A DNA stretch of 50,275 bases, taken from positions 1 through 50,275 of IMG/VR virus record IMGVR_UViG_3300032322_002342, one strand, 5' to 3'. This DNA is from a virus. Under the pieces are notes generated by a model. It was not told where the DNA came from. It was given only the letters and a program-made list of their open reading frames with translations, and did not search any database. The position numbers and the translations under genes are program-made. Below are positions 8,715 through 17,764 of the stretch, in pieces (position 1 is the stretch's first letter; each line of letters begins with the position of its first letter).

Positions 8715-10609
8715 TAGACGACCCCCCAGTATGCTTCCATTTCTGCTTCGATTAACGCACGCTGTGCACTGGATGGGATCTGGCTATAGATCCGCACCTC
8801 CCCTAACTGCCCGGTATAGAGCCGAGCCGAACCGAGTGGATCTGCCCCAAACATCCAGGCATGGCTGAAACTCCCTACCGAAGACCAGCCCTCTAACAAG
8901 TGTGCAACATTCATCGTCATTGCCGTCCCGCTAAGGCTTGCAGTGCCGTTAAATGTGACGATCGCCGTCGATTGCACACCATCCAGAGCACCAAATCGGC
9001 TTCCCGTTGCCAGGTTGTTTAGAAAAATGATCCGCCCGGTGGTGGGCATTGAGAACCCGGAGTTATCGCCCAGCCCACTCAGCGGATACCCGGACTTGCC
9101 GCTAGAATTCCCCCGACGACAAACAATACCGTTGTAGTCTACGGCTGCTGTAGGCAGGCAGGCAACAACCATGTAGGTCGATGCGTAGGTTTGCAACGAG
9201 GTATACAGGTATTGTGCATTGCTGAACGAAATCGAGGTCTGCCCGTTGATTGTCCCCAGGACTGGCGATGTTGCGTCGCTGAAAGAGACGGCTGAATCTG
9301 CGGCTACCTGATCCGTCCATGCCGTTACCCGGTTGTTGGCGTTCAGCGTAATCCCACGATCGGCACGCCACCATCGCAACAGGTTGGTAGATTCGATTGG
9401 GAATTGCACCCCACCGACAAACGGACGAACAGAAACACCCCCGGTCGGCACAACAACCGGCACCTGGTATTCATAGCCCGCAATTGACGGATAAACAACA
9501 ACCCCACCTGCCCGTCTGACTGACGCAGATCCACCATCGGCAAATGCGCCCGCGATCGCTCCATCAGTCTGTACCGTGACGAATACCGGCTCCGATACCG
9601 ATGCCGTCCCGCCTCCAACAAAGGGAGCGTTGAATGCGGTCACAGTATCCGTTACCGCGATCGTTAATGGTTGCGCTCCTCCAACAAATGGGGTAACAGT
9701 TTCATCCCCCGCCAACCTGACTCCCTCTGTCAACACCGCAGATCCGCCAACAGTCGGGGTAACGAATGCCCCGCCCGCAGGGACAATAACGCCTGGGGCA
9801 GAAGATACAGCGATCGCTCCACCGACGAATGGAGTAGCAGTAGTACTGCCAGCCTGCCCGACTACCTCTACCTGGATCGTGGAGCCGCCAATAAATGGGA
9901 TGACAGTTGCCCCGTCAGACTGACTGAGGGTAGACGCTTGAACCGTAGCCCCGTCAGAGGTTGGCGTAACCGATGCCCCGGTAGACTGACTGGATATCCC
10001 TACCTGGATCGTGGAGCCGCCAACAAATGGGGTGTTCGTTGCGCTGCCTGTCTGTCTGGACGTGGTGGATAGGGGGATGGAACCGCCAGTAAATGGGGCG
10101 ATCGATATTCCCCCAACCGAGACGACCGCAGCACCACCGAGGGCTACCGGGATTGCGCCACCAATAGACGGAACAGCCGACACACCACCAGTCAGACCGA
10201 CTACCTGCGTTAAAGCCGTAGAGCCACCAATAAACGGAATGGATGCCACGTCACCAGTCAGCCTGAAGTCTCCAGACTGCACCGTGAATCCACTGACGAT
10301 CGGGCTGGAAATTGCGGCACCCGTCAACCGGATCACTTCTGTCAGTACTGCGGAACCATCGACAAAAGCGATCGCCGACCCGTCCCCTGCTATCCCGATG
10401 GTTGCTGCCTGTGCAAGATACCCGTCAACAAATACCCCAGGGTACGCTGTATCGGTCGATCGCTCCAACACACTGTCTCGGATTGCGCCGCCAACGAATG
10501 CGCGAACTACCGCGCCCGCGCCCGGTTCTGCCGCAAACGCATCAGACAGCGATCGGATGACGGACACCCGGAGAACTGTCGGAATCTGTGGCGTGGCGCG
10601 ATCGGGCAT
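8714..10609 (-). CDS. Repeat-containing tail fibre or adhesin with lectin-like C-terminus (copy 2)
   Basis: A 631-residue protein. Residues 40-425 are about eighteen copies of a roughly 22-residue repeat with core PFVGGST and a following beta strand, giving a Gly/Ser/Thr/Val-rich composition expected of a beta-structured shaft. Residues 430-631 form a LamG/concanavalin-like domain (LLRWWRADRGITLN, RVTAWTDQ, then SARLYTGQLGEVRIYS). It is paralogous to the 712-residue gene directly upstream and overlaps the portal start by one base. The likely role is host-surface recognition at the tail or head exterior. Its position between head genes rather than among tail genes is unusual. The repeats make long open frames on the opposite strand, which are shadows. 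Confidence 0.7.
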   Translation of the reverse strand: MPDRATPQIPTVLRVSVIRSLSDAFAAEPGAGAVVRAFVGGAIRDSVLERSTDTAYPGVFVDGYLAQAATIGIAGDGSAIAFVDGSAVLTEVIRLTGAAISSPIVSGFTVQSGDFRLTGDVASIPFIGGSTALTQVVGLTGGVSAVPSIGGAIPVALGGAAVVSVGGISIAPFTGGSIPLSTTSRQTGSATNTPFVGGSTIQVGISSQSTGASVTPTSDGATVQASTLSQSDGATVIPFIGGSTIQVEVVGQAGSTTATPFVGGAIAVSSAPGVIVPAGGAFVTPTVGGSAVLTEGVRLAGDETVTPFVGGAQPLTIAVTDTVTAFNAPFVGGGTASVSEPVFVTVQTDGAIAGAFADGGSASVRRAGGVVVYPSIAGYEYQVPVVVPTGGVSVRPFVGGVQFPIESTNLLRWWRADRGITLNANNRVTAWTDQVAADSAVSFSDATSPVLGTINGQTSISFSNAQYLYTSLQTYASTYMVVACLPTAAVDYNGIVCRRGNSSGKSGYPLSGLGDNSGFSMPTTGRIIFLNNLATGSRFGALDGVQSTAIVTFNGTASLSGTAMTMNVAHLLEGWSSVGSFSHAWMFGADPLGSARLYTGQLGEVRIYSQIPSSAQRALIEAEMEAYWGVV

Positions 10610-10643
10610 TCAGAACCTCAAGTCTGGACAAAAACAATATCCC

Positions 10644-10662
10644 GGAAATAATTGATATTTCC
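10644..10662 (-). other. AT-rich hairpin between the two fibre genes
   Basis: Perfect 7-base arms GGAAATA and TATTTCC enclose a 5-base loop, within the 107-base gap between the paralogous fibre genes. A second small palindrome around GGTACC lies near 10699-10712. With no U-run on the minus strand, an mRNA-processing or stability element is more likely than a terminator. Confidence 0.4.
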
Positions 10663-10715
10663 CCCCTCGCTGACTCCAGGGAAGTTACCAGCGACGTTAT
10701 GGTACCTACCATCGA

Positions 10716-12854
10716 CTAATATAACCCCAGCCCATTCAGGCTACTAAGGAACCTACGGACTAACAGTGTGTTCGCATCACTTAAGGCGGTTGTCGGGAAT
10801 ACGAGCCAATCCCGAATACCAAAATTTGTATGATAGGTGCCGCCGCCATAGTCGGATGCACCTATTGCTGAAGTGTCTTGACTACTCCAGGGTGTCCCCC
10901 TGGAAACGTTTACCGCATTGCCTGAACCAGTCCACAAATCGACTGTGGCATTGGAATTATATCTGGATGCTAAAAGGTATCTTGTGCCATTTGCCAGCGT
11001 TGACCCCGATGGGATCAATCCAAAATCACGCCACTCTCCCCAATTCTCGTTACTGTCATATCCCGATCTCAAAGCAGTAGCACCAAATGCGGTTCTAAAC
11101 ATGATGTTATATTCATCTGTTCTTCGGCTAATTGGTCGGATAACGTAAAAATTAGTATTAGTCGGGTTTGCTGTTGACTGCCCCACACGGACATTTGTAA
11201 ACATCAAATCGTCTGAACCATCAAATATTAATTCAATATTTGATGTATTGAGAATGGGGCGAAATTGATTGTTATACGGCTGGATTGCATAGTTTGTCCC
11301 AATCCAACAATTCCATCGCCCAACTGTCTGCCCGTTTGTTGCCTGTGTTGTTCCTGGCGACCAGTCGGTATATACAAGATCTTGCGCTCTAAACCAGGTA
11401 GAGGTTGCCAATAGATCAATAAATGTGGTGGCGTTCGTGTCGCCGGTGGCAAAGGAAACCGCATCGCTAACTGCCTGCCTACGAGCAGAGGGCACATTCG
11501 GCAACGTACTGGCAATATAGGCGGTATAATCTGCGGTGCCAGCGGTATACCCCGCGCTCGGTGGACGGATAAAAACACCCCCAGCCGATCGCGACACATC
11601 AGCATTGCGCGTTCCACCCGTCACCACAGGCACCGCAAAATCATCACCCGTAGATCGACTGGCAATGCTGGAACTTGTGGCACCGCCGATCGCTGGAGTG
11701 GCAGTTACAACCCCAGACACTCCAGATGTACTTGCCAGAGTTGTAGAACCATCAACAAACGGAGTAATAGACGAACCATTGCCCTGTACTGTTGCTTCTA
11801 CCAACCTCGTAGAGCCATCGACAAACGGGGTAGCAAATACGGCACCGCCAAAGACAACATCCCCCGATTCAACGATTACCGGAGTTGCCCCATCAACAAA
11901 CGGGGTAGCAAATACACCATCACCCTGCCTGCCTGCCTGCGTTAAAGACCTGGAACCCCCGATCGCTGGAGTGACAGGTGCGGCAGCAGACAGGTCAGAC
12001 CTTTCTGCCTGTACAAAAGAACCGCCAGCGATCGGGGTAACAGAAACGATGCCTGCCTGCCTTGCCGCTTCTACCAATGCAATATACCCATCAACAGATG
12101 AAATACTGGGAGCGATCGCGCTATCCCGGAGCACAGTAGTCAATCGTTGATGCCCTTCCATCACAGGCATCAACGACACGTCACCAGCCAGGACGATTAC
12201 ACCACCGGGTAGTACAATCGATGTCGTTGCCCCACCGACGAACACATTAGGATAGGCTGCATCAGTCAACCGCAACGCGATCGCTGATGCAGTTGCACCC
12301 CCGACAGACACGCCAGGGGATACAGTCTCAACCAGTCGGCTTACCAAAGGGGACACCGTAAGCCCACCGATAAAAGCGCCATCAAAAGCGGTCGCACCGT
12401 CCCGAACGGTGGCAATTGACGGTTCATACCCCGACACAACGGGTAACAGTGGCACGCCGCCAGTACCCCGACCCGCTTCTACCTGAATCCCATACCCACC
12501 GATCGCTGGCACCACGATCGCCGTCGCACCTTCCCGGATGGCACCCATCGCAGCGGCATATCCTGCCCCTGCAACAAATGGATAACCGATCGCTGTACTG
12601 CCTTCCAGCAGTGCGAGAATATCAGCCACCCCGCCATTGGCACTTACAGCCGGAACCGCCGTCTGCACTGCACGATCGACTGTAACCGTCCGGGTTGCAC
12701 CTCCAACAAATGGACGTATTACCATACGCATGACCAGATCCGAATCGAACCTATCGGACAGCGATCGGACGATCCATAGTTCCAGTGATCCCCGCAGGCT
12801 TGCGCCAACAGGGATTTGGAGGACTACAGGGGTCTGCGGTATGGGGTCAGACAT
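10716..12854 (-). CDS. Repeat-containing tail fibre or adhesin with lectin-like C-terminus (copy 1)
   Basis: A 712-residue protein starting MSDPIPQTPVVLQIPVG. Residues 60-430 hold about seventeen divergent copies of the same 22-residue unit as its neighbour (cores ATPFVDGST, VTPAIGGS, VIPFVAG). Residues 435-712 form a lectin-like region (STWFRAQDLVYTDWSPG, then IELIFDGSDDLMFTNVRVG, ending with a beta-rich stretch). Both N-termini share the segment IVRSLSDxF...FVGGA, showing that one gene arose by duplication. The C-terminal domains have diverged more than the shafts, as expected if they bind different receptors. It ends 107 bases before the next fibre gene. Confidence 0.7.
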   Translation of the reverse strand: MSDPIPQTPVVLQIPVGASLRGSLELWIVRSLSDRFDSDLVMRMVIRPFVGGATRTVTVDRAVQTAVPAVSANGGVADILALLEGSTAIGYPFVAGAGYAAAMGAIREGATAIVVPAIGGYGIQVEAGRGTGGVPLLPVVSGYEPSIATVRDGATAFDGAFIGGLTVSPLVSRLVETVSPGVSVGGATASAIALRLTDAAYPNVFVGGATTSIVLPGGVIVLAGDVSLMPVMEGHQRLTTVLRDSAIAPSISSVDGYIALVEAARQAGIVSVTPIAGGSFVQAERSDLSAAAPVTPAIGGSRSLTQAGRQGDGVFATPFVDGATPVIVESGDVVFGGAVFATPFVDGSTRLVEATVQGNGSSITPFVDGSTTLASTSGVSGVVTATPAIGGATSSSIASRSTGDDFAVPVVTGGTRNADVSRSAGGVFIRPPSAGYTAGTADYTAYIASTLPNVPSARRQAVSDAVSFATGDTNATTFIDLLATSTWFRAQDLVYTDWSPGTTQATNGQTVGRWNCWIGTNYAIQPYNNQFRPILNTSNIELIFDGSDDLMFTNVRVGQSTANPTNTNFYVIRPISRRTDEYNIMFRTAFGATALRSGYDSNENWGEWRDFGLIPSGSTLANGTRYLLASRYNSNATVDLWTGSGNAVNVSRGTPWSSQDTSAIGASDYGGGTYHTNFGIRDWLVFPTTALSDANTLLVRRFLSSLNGLGLY

Positions 12855-12860
12855 CAGGGG

Positions 12861-13511
12861 TTAGGATGCCAGTAGTTGTAGTACGCCAGACGCGGGAAGC
12901 TGAACTGTGTAGGAGGTGACAGCGCCACCGACCGTTGTAGGCGGGGTGTAGGTGCTGGGAGTCGCAACAGTTACGGTAACGGTACCGCCTGCTGTTGCCG
13001 CTTTATTCAGGAGTAGCTGCGTTGCCGAAACGCGGGTTAGTACGATCGTTCCGGTCGGAATTCCTGTTCCTGTCACGCTCTGCCCCTCGCAACCGGTCGG
13101 GAATGTGCCAGTGGTTGTAATTGATGCAGAGCCGGACGCAGTCGTCGTGTTGGCAACCGAGGTTGTCGCAATTTGTTCTACGTAGCTGATTAGCGGGTCA
13201 CTGGTGGCAGGGGAGCCGCCCGCTTGTCGGGAAATAGCGATTCCAACGATCGGGGTGGCAGCACCCGCATAGAACGAACTCCATACCGGATCGGTAAAGT
13301 CCAGAATGCCGCTACTCAGCGATCGCCCGGATAATGCGACGCTGGCAGTTGCGTTCAGGGAGCCGCCCGATGCAAGGGTGAGGTTCGCTACGGTACTATT
13401 GCCGATCACTGGCACGGCGGTCAGTAAGTGTGCGTTGAATGTCCCTGTGGTTAAATCCAGGGTGCGATCGAGGACTGTATTCAGAGCGCTGGTAAAGACT
13501 AGGGAGGGCAT
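12861..13511 (-). CDS. Minor structural protein, Thr/Ala/Gly-rich, 216 residues
   Basis: The sequence MPSLVFTSALNTVLDRTLDL followed by GTFNAHLLT, DFTDPVWSSF and DPLISYVEQ resembles a minor virion protein found between connector and fibre genes in many tailed phages. Residues 118-185 (ASGSASITTTGTFPTG onward) read like a small inserted beta domain between the PLISYVE strand and the C-terminal VQLPASGVLQLLA strand. It sits between a connector-like gene and the fibres, so attachment of fibres to the particle is a reasonable but unproven role. Confidence 0.6.
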   Translation of the reverse strand: MPSLVFTSALNTVLDRTLDLTTGTFNAHLLTAVPVIGNSTVANLTLASGGSLNATASVALSGRSLSSGILDFTDPVWSSFYAGAATPIVGIAISRQAGGSPATSDPLISYVEQIATTSVANTTTASGSASITTTGTFPTGCEGQSVTGTGIPTGTIVLTRVSATQLLLNKAATAGGTVTVTVATPSTYTPPTTVGGAVTSYTVQLPASGVLQLLAS

Positions 13512-13535
13512 GACTTACACCTCTAGAGTGGATAA

Positions 13536-14162
13536 CTAGGTGGTGACTTCGCTGGTAACGAGTACCCACCCTTCGACGTAACGCCGCCGTCGTCCATTGC
13601 TGGAAATGGCTTCCAGATCCCAGACGTAGGCGACATTTTTTAGGCGTTGCGACCAAGATCCTTCGTCTTGTAAGTTCACAACAAAATCTTCTTCAAAGTC
13701 GGAAAACTTGGAATTGGCGGGGATTGTAGCAAGTGTTGTATCGCTCAGATCTGGCACTATCCGACCATCGATCGCGCTTTCTATTATCCAGGGCAATGTC
13801 CAGACGTCGGTACTACCAAACCGCCTGCGGATCGTTGACTCGATTGTGTAGTCGGACAGGTCGATCGGGCGCACCTTGCCGACACTACCTGCTGCCAGTG
13901 CCGTAGAGAGGCTGTCGATCGGGATTGAGGTGCCGCCCGGTGAAACTGTAGCGGTCGTGGTAACTGTGGCAGTGTCAAACGTGATTGTTACGCCGGTATC
14001 GATCGAGATACCCAGGCGATCGACTGGCAACGCCGTAGCGGTTGCGCTGGCAGAGACGGCGGCACTGAGTCGGATGGCTTCGTATAGCTCGATCGCAAAC
14101 AGTGAGCCGTCAAAGTAGCTCCCCTGGGGAATCAGAAGGTGGTATCGGATGACCGGGTACAT
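13536..14162 (-). CDS. Probable head-tail connector or minor structural protein, 208 residues
   Basis: The start ATG overlaps the stop region of the upstream ParB protein gene by one base. The N-terminal part (MYPVIRYHLLIPQGSYFDGS) is followed by a low-complexity Ala/Thr/Val region at 35-95 and a more globular C-terminal half with Trp and acidic residues (SWSQRLKNVAYVWDLEAIS). No family is recognised with certainty. Its location after DUF4054 and before the fibre genes is where head-tail joining proteins usually lie. Confidence 0.6.
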   Translation of the reverse strand: MYPVIRYHLLIPQGSYFDGSLFAIELYEAIRLSAAVSASATATALPVDRLGISIDTGVTITFDTATVTTTATVSPGGTSIPIDSLSTALAAGSVGKVRPIDLSDYTIESTIRRRFGSTDVWTLPWIIESAIDGRIVPDLSDTTLATIPANSKFSDFEEDFVVNLQDEGSWSQRLKNVAYVWDLEAISSNGRRRRYVEGWVLVTSEVTT

Positions 14163-15940
14163 TAGCGAGTACCTCCTGTTTGCTGGAAAGATGCCTGCCT
14201 GGGTCTGAGGGACTGGGATCTCATGATGAAAGCAAGCTCATCCAGTACCCTGCTTTTCTGTTCTGTGGTTAAACTTCCACGTTCACCGTCTTTCCGCCCG
14301 ATCAAATCGTTATTAACCGCTACACGAATCCGCTCATACAAATCCGCTTCAATTTTCTTCCTGTCCCCACCGTTCTTAATCTGTGTTGCTGCATCGTTTA
14401 GCAGATCCGACACCCCACCTTTTACATTCTTGAGTTTGTCAAAGACGCTTAACGCAACACCCGCTTCCTTCGAGATCTTGGAACTTGTATCTATGTCAAT
14501 TTGGTTGCCTGCTCTTGCCAGATCTTTAGCTGCCCTGGATTGGCTAACCGTCCCAAACAGTTTTTTGTCTCTGGACAAGCGTTTCTTAACTGCGGCTTGC
14601 AATGTGGCACGCTCGATCGCGTTTGTCTGCTGAACTTCAGATGCTCCAAATAAATCAAACTGGGTTTCGGACTTCTCTTCTGATGCTTTAACGGTGTCTG
14701 CAAGTTCTGACAGAACATCATTGGTGATTTTGCGTCCCCGCTTCGCCTGCTTTTCTGCCAGATTATACAGGTCTAGCTGCTTTGCATTGGATAGACCGCC
14801 ACCCCCAATAATGGCTGCACGCTCAACGGGAAGATCCCCGTCGATCGTCTTCCGAAATAATGAATCGTCCAGTTGAGACAATGCCAACCCTTCCTGTGCA
14901 ATCTTCTCCCGCATGGGAATACCCTTTGCTTCCAGGTCTGCTCGACTTAGACCCGTATCCTTAAAGAACTTTGCAGCGTCGATCGCTGTTCCTCTGCCTT
15001 CTGCAATATTTGTGATCGCTCCAACTGCTCTAGCTTCAGCGGGGTTTTTGACATCTAAATAGCGAACAGCAACCTTATCCGCACCTAGTTTTTTCGCTAA
15101 TGCGAGCCTGTTATGCCCGTTAACTACATAGGTCTTGCCATCTGCCGGATCGTGCCACACTTGAATGATTCCAGCTAAGTTCTGATCGTACTTTTTAACC
15201 CCGGATAAAGACCCTACCTCACCAGTGGCGGTATGTTCACCCAGAATTTTGTATTGAAACCTTTTAGGATCGGCGGAAATGATGTCAGGGGATAACTCAG
15301 CGATACTTCCAGGGATAGGCGTATTCGTCCTGGTTTTTGTGGCTTTAGGCTTAGCCTGGACAGGTTTAGTATTGGACTTCTTTGAACTTGCCCTCTTACA
15401 TCCAGGGGGCTTAGTACCCTCCCATCCTCTACCACAAGGGGCTTTAGCTGGAGGATTTCCACGATCAAACCGTGCTCGGCTAGAAGTTTTTGCGTCATGC
15501 TTTGCAAACAAAGGCAGATCGGAGGCGTACTCAGTCGCCCCAAACAAACTCGTCTGAGATGTTGCCAACTTCTTCATATCACGGGAGATTGCCGCTTTTC
15601 TTGCCTTTTGCGCTTCCTTCTCCCATGCCGCCGCATTAGCTTTGTTGCCAATAGACTTCTGGCGATCCGCCTCCTGCTTGGCATACACGGCTTTCTGCTC
15701 AAGCGTTTTCACGTCACCGATTGAGGCAAGCTTAACTTCCGCCACATTCTTGGACTTGGTTGTTTTCTCTGCCCTAGCCTTTTTAGCCTTTCCCTCACCC
15801 TTCTTTGCTCTAGTGCATCCAGGGGGCTTTGTGCCAGTCCAACCCCTCCCGCATGGCTTCGGAGCCACAGATTTGGCGACCTTTGCGTCAATCCGTGACA
15901 CTAATAGGGCAATCTCAGTTGCAGTCCATGCTGGGTACAC
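14162..15940 (-). CDS. DdrB-like ParB-domain protein with two CG-GW motifs, probable packaged anti-restriction protein
   Basis: A 592-residue protein. Residues 215-330 match the ParB-superfamily domain found in P1 DdrB and related phage proteins (DPKRFQYK, GVKKYDQNLAGIIQVW, KTYVVNGHNRLALAKKLG, then ITNIAEGRGTAIDAAKFF). The VNGHNR segment at 273-278 is the conserved ParB box. P1 Dar/Ddr proteins are carried in the head and protect injected DNA from type I restriction. The N-terminal 190 residues carry an RID helix and two motifs, CGRGWTGTKPPGC (C30-C42) and CGRGWEGTKPPGC (C169-C181), separated by a Lys-rich helix and a SLFGATEYASDLPLF segment that recurs in part near 425-435. The C-terminal third is helical. 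By analogy I infer protection of phage DNA on entry. Its place inside the head-gene cluster supports incorporation in the virion. Confidence 0.78.
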   Translation of the reverse strand: MYPAWTATEIALLVSRIDAKVAKSVAPKPCGRGWTGTKPPGCTRAKKGEGKAKKARAEKTTKSKNVAEVKLASIGDVKTLEQKAVYAKQEADRQKSIGNKANAAAWEKEAQKARKAAISRDMKKLATSQTSLFGATEYASDLPLFAKHDAKTSSRARFDRGNPPAKAPCGRGWEGTKPPGCKRASSKKSNTKPVQAKPKATKTRTNTPIPGSIAELSPDIISADPKRFQYKILGEHTATGEVGSLSGVKKYDQNLAGIIQVWHDPADGKTYVVNGHNRLALAKKLGADKVAVRYLDVKNPAEARAVGAITNIAEGRGTAIDAAKFFKDTGLSRADLEAKGIPMREKIAQEGLALSQLDDSLFRKTIDGDLPVERAAIIGGGGLSNAKQLDLYNLAEKQAKRGRKITNDVLSELADTVKASEEKSETQFDLFGASEVQQTNAIERATLQAAVKKRLSRDKKLFGTVSQSRAAKDLARAGNQIDIDTSSKISKEAGVALSVFDKLKNVKGGVSDLLNDAATQIKNGGDRKKIEADLYERIRVAVNNDLIGRKDGERGSLTTEQKSRVLDELAFIMRSQSLRPRQASFQQTGGTR

Positions 15941-15941
15941 A

Positions 15942-16325
15942 TTAAATCCTCACGAATGTTCCACCCCGAACGGTTGCCAATCCTTTTTGCAATCGCTTGA
16001 ACTCCAGACCGTAAATCGTGCTGTTGAGGGATTCGGGGTCTTGGTCTGCGTTTGCCTGAGCAAACGAAACAGACTGTGAGCCCTGAGAGGCGGACAGGGC
16101 AGTAATCGCCCCTCTTGCCATCCCGCCCGACTCCTGCCCGTTCAAATACATCCGTACCCGATGGGCAGTTAGCAAAATCACCGCCCGATCGCGCCTTGTC
16201 AGCCATACCAGGTCGGGGCAATCGGTATGGCAATCAGCCAGGATGGATTCAACAAGGGAGCGATCGGCGTCACCAAAGGCAACACCGAAGTCGCGGAAAG
16301 CTATGAAGTCGTCATAGGAAATCAT
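15942..16325 (-). CDS. DUF4054-like head-tail connector
   Basis: A 127-residue protein. A helical N-terminus ends in AVILLTAHRVRMYLNG, followed by a Gly/Ala/Ser segment (GAITALSASQGSQSVSF) and a final STIYGLEFKRLQKGL, the order of features in DUF4054 phage connector proteins of normal length. Such proteins form a ring under the portal. It lies immediately after a 170-residue unknown gene with a one-base overlap and two bases before the ParB protein gene. Confidence 0.72.
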   Translation of the reverse strand: MISYDDFIAFRDFGVAFGDADRSLVESILADCHTDCPDLVWLTRRDRAVILLTAHRVRMYLNGQESGGMARGAITALSASQGSQSVSFAQANADQDPESLNSTIYGLEFKRLQKGLATVRGGTFVRI

Positions 16326-16837
16326 TAGCCCTCACTGGCTGCGATCGCCTGCTTGCGTTGTTTAAGTACCCTGGTTCGTTCGGATTCTGCCTCGGCAGTG
16401 GTATCCCCTGGGGCGGTTAGCTTGGCAATCTGGGCATCGATCGCGTTGCTAATGCCGCTATGGGTAACTTCTACCTTCCAGCGTTTCAGCAATGCCAGGT
16501 CGATCGTTTGCTCAACCAACTGCACTGCCTGATAAGGACGGTAGGACTCCAATCCTGGCTCGGAAAGCAAATCGGCTTCCTCGATCTTCAGGACATCAGC
16601 GATCGAGTGCAGGTACACCCCCGATGCAGTCCTCAATTCAATAATCCCCTCACCCATCAATTCATCCCAGGTAAGTGCATAGGCGGGAGTGTTGGCGATC
16701 GCTTTCAGGTGTGCCAGCGCAACATCCTGAGAACCGGGCAGGATATTGAGATAACCTGACGCGGTTGGCATTCCAGGGAATTGGAGAGCAGAGATCCGAT
16801 AGGGCTTGCGACGTTCTGAATGATAAGTACAAAGCAT
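16325..16837 (-). CDS. Unidentified head-cluster protein, 170 residues
   Basis: The frame begins MLCTYHSERRKPYRISALQF and lies between the major capsid gene (gap of 3 bases) and the DUF4054 connector (one-base overlap). The middle part (LTWDELMGEGIIELRTASG) looks globular, while residues 125-170 form a charged helix ending in Arg, Lys and Gln. No family is recognised. The position fits a head-completion or connector-associated protein. Confidence 0.65.
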   Translation of the reverse strand: MLCTYHSERRKPYRISALQFPGMPTASGYLNILPGSQDVALAHLKAIANTPAYALTWDELMGEGIIELRTASGVYLHSIADVLKIEEADLLSEPGLESYRPYQAVQLVEQTIDLALLKRWKVEVTHSGISNAIDAQIAKLTAPGDTTAEAESERTRVLKQRKQAIAASEG

Positions 16838-16840
16838 GAA

Positions 16841-17734
16841 TTAAATACCTTCAACAATCAGGGCGCTGGCATAGAACATCTGAACGCCGCCGATCCGCTC
16901 GTGGCAGTTAACCAGGGTAGACGATCCGTTCCAGAATGGGGTCAATTGTTCAAAGTCCTGGGGAATCCGCAGTACCAGATTGTCTTCGTTCCGCACGTAG
17001 ACAAACATGACATCACGACCATTAGTGCCAGCCCCGGAGCATTCGTTGCACCAATCGAACTCAATCTGAGGATGAGCGTTTTCCAGGAATCCCAGGATTG
17101 TCGTGTCCGTATTCGCACTGCGGGGTGTGGTCGCCATGTGCGTCAGAGCGGCAACTGTCACCAGCACTGTATTGGGCTGTTCAATGCCCCTGGATAGGGA
17201 CTTGATGCCGTTAATCGCGCTATTGACCACCGCAATGATCTGGTCGGGAGTGCTGGCAGAACTAATCGGGTTTGCAGCTACCTGAACCCCTACGTTGGGA
17301 TGGGAGAACGCGCCAACCAGACCGGATTCAGCATCGCCCAGGTACGCGATCGAGTTCTCGCGTTCAGCGATCGCTCTCTTTGCTGCCATCGCAAGTTGCG
17401 TATCCATAGGCACACCTGCCTGCATAGCATAGCGGGCTTCCTGAAACGTAAACTCGTAGGAAGCGGTCAGCGGCTTAATTTTGACCGTGTGCTCGGTGGC
17501 GCGTACCTGAACGCGGGGGAAATTGTAGCCGATTTGCGCCACACCGACGCGATCGAGAAATCGATAGGTGATGGATTCGGCACCAGGTCCACCCTCAAAA
17601 GAAACGGGGAAGTGTATGCGGCATTTGAGGTCGGCGTATTTACGCTCGTAGACCTTGCCAGTAATGAATTCTAGCTGTCTTGCCAGAAATAACGCTTCGT
17701 TAGCGTCCCGACGTGTTTGTAATCCGTGAGTCAT
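16841..17734 (-). CDS. Major capsid protein (DUF2184-like)
   Basis: A 297-residue protein with features of DUF2184-type HK97-fold capsid proteins: an N-terminal QLEFITGKVYERKYADLKCRIHFPVS segment (shown here in part), the E-loop region with ESITYRFLDRVG, then the long spine helix AMAAKRAIAERENSIAYLG at about 133-151, and a late DFEQLTPFWNGSSTLVNCHERIGG segment. The length is normal for the family. It follows the decoration and scaffold genes in the usual order. No signature of proteolytic maturation at the N-terminus can be identified by eye. Confidence 0.8.
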   Translation of the reverse strand: MTHGLQTRRDANEALFLARQLEFITGKVYERKYADLKCRIHFPVSFEGGPGAESITYRFLDRVGVAQIGYNFPRVQVRATEHTVKIKPLTASYEFTFQEARYAMQAGVPMDTQLAMAAKRAIAERENSIAYLGDAESGLVGAFSHPNVGVQVAANPISSASTPDQIIAVVNSAINGIKSLSRGIEQPNTVLVTVAALTHMATTPRSANTDTTILGFLENAHPQIEFDWCNECSGAGTNGRDVMFVYVRNEDNLVLRIPQDFEQLTPFWNGSSTLVNCHERIGGVQMFYASALIVEGI

Positions 17735-17764
17735 TTCAACCTCTGTCAGGGGTAGGGGTAAAGG

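Noticed and set aside
9576-10655. Two plus-strand open frames of 115 and 214 codons with PPTNGV-like repeats
   Set aside because: They are the reverse-strand reading of the fibre PFVGGST repeats. Repeat periodicity keeps all frames open; the sense frame has the lectin-like end.
11536-12150. Plus-strand frame of 204 codons with EPSTNGV repeats
   Set aside because: Same antisense effect of the second fibre gene.
8714-12854. Diversity-generating retroelement acting on the fibre lectin ends
   Set aside because: No reverse transcriptase, accessory gene or template repeat is found anywhere in the window.
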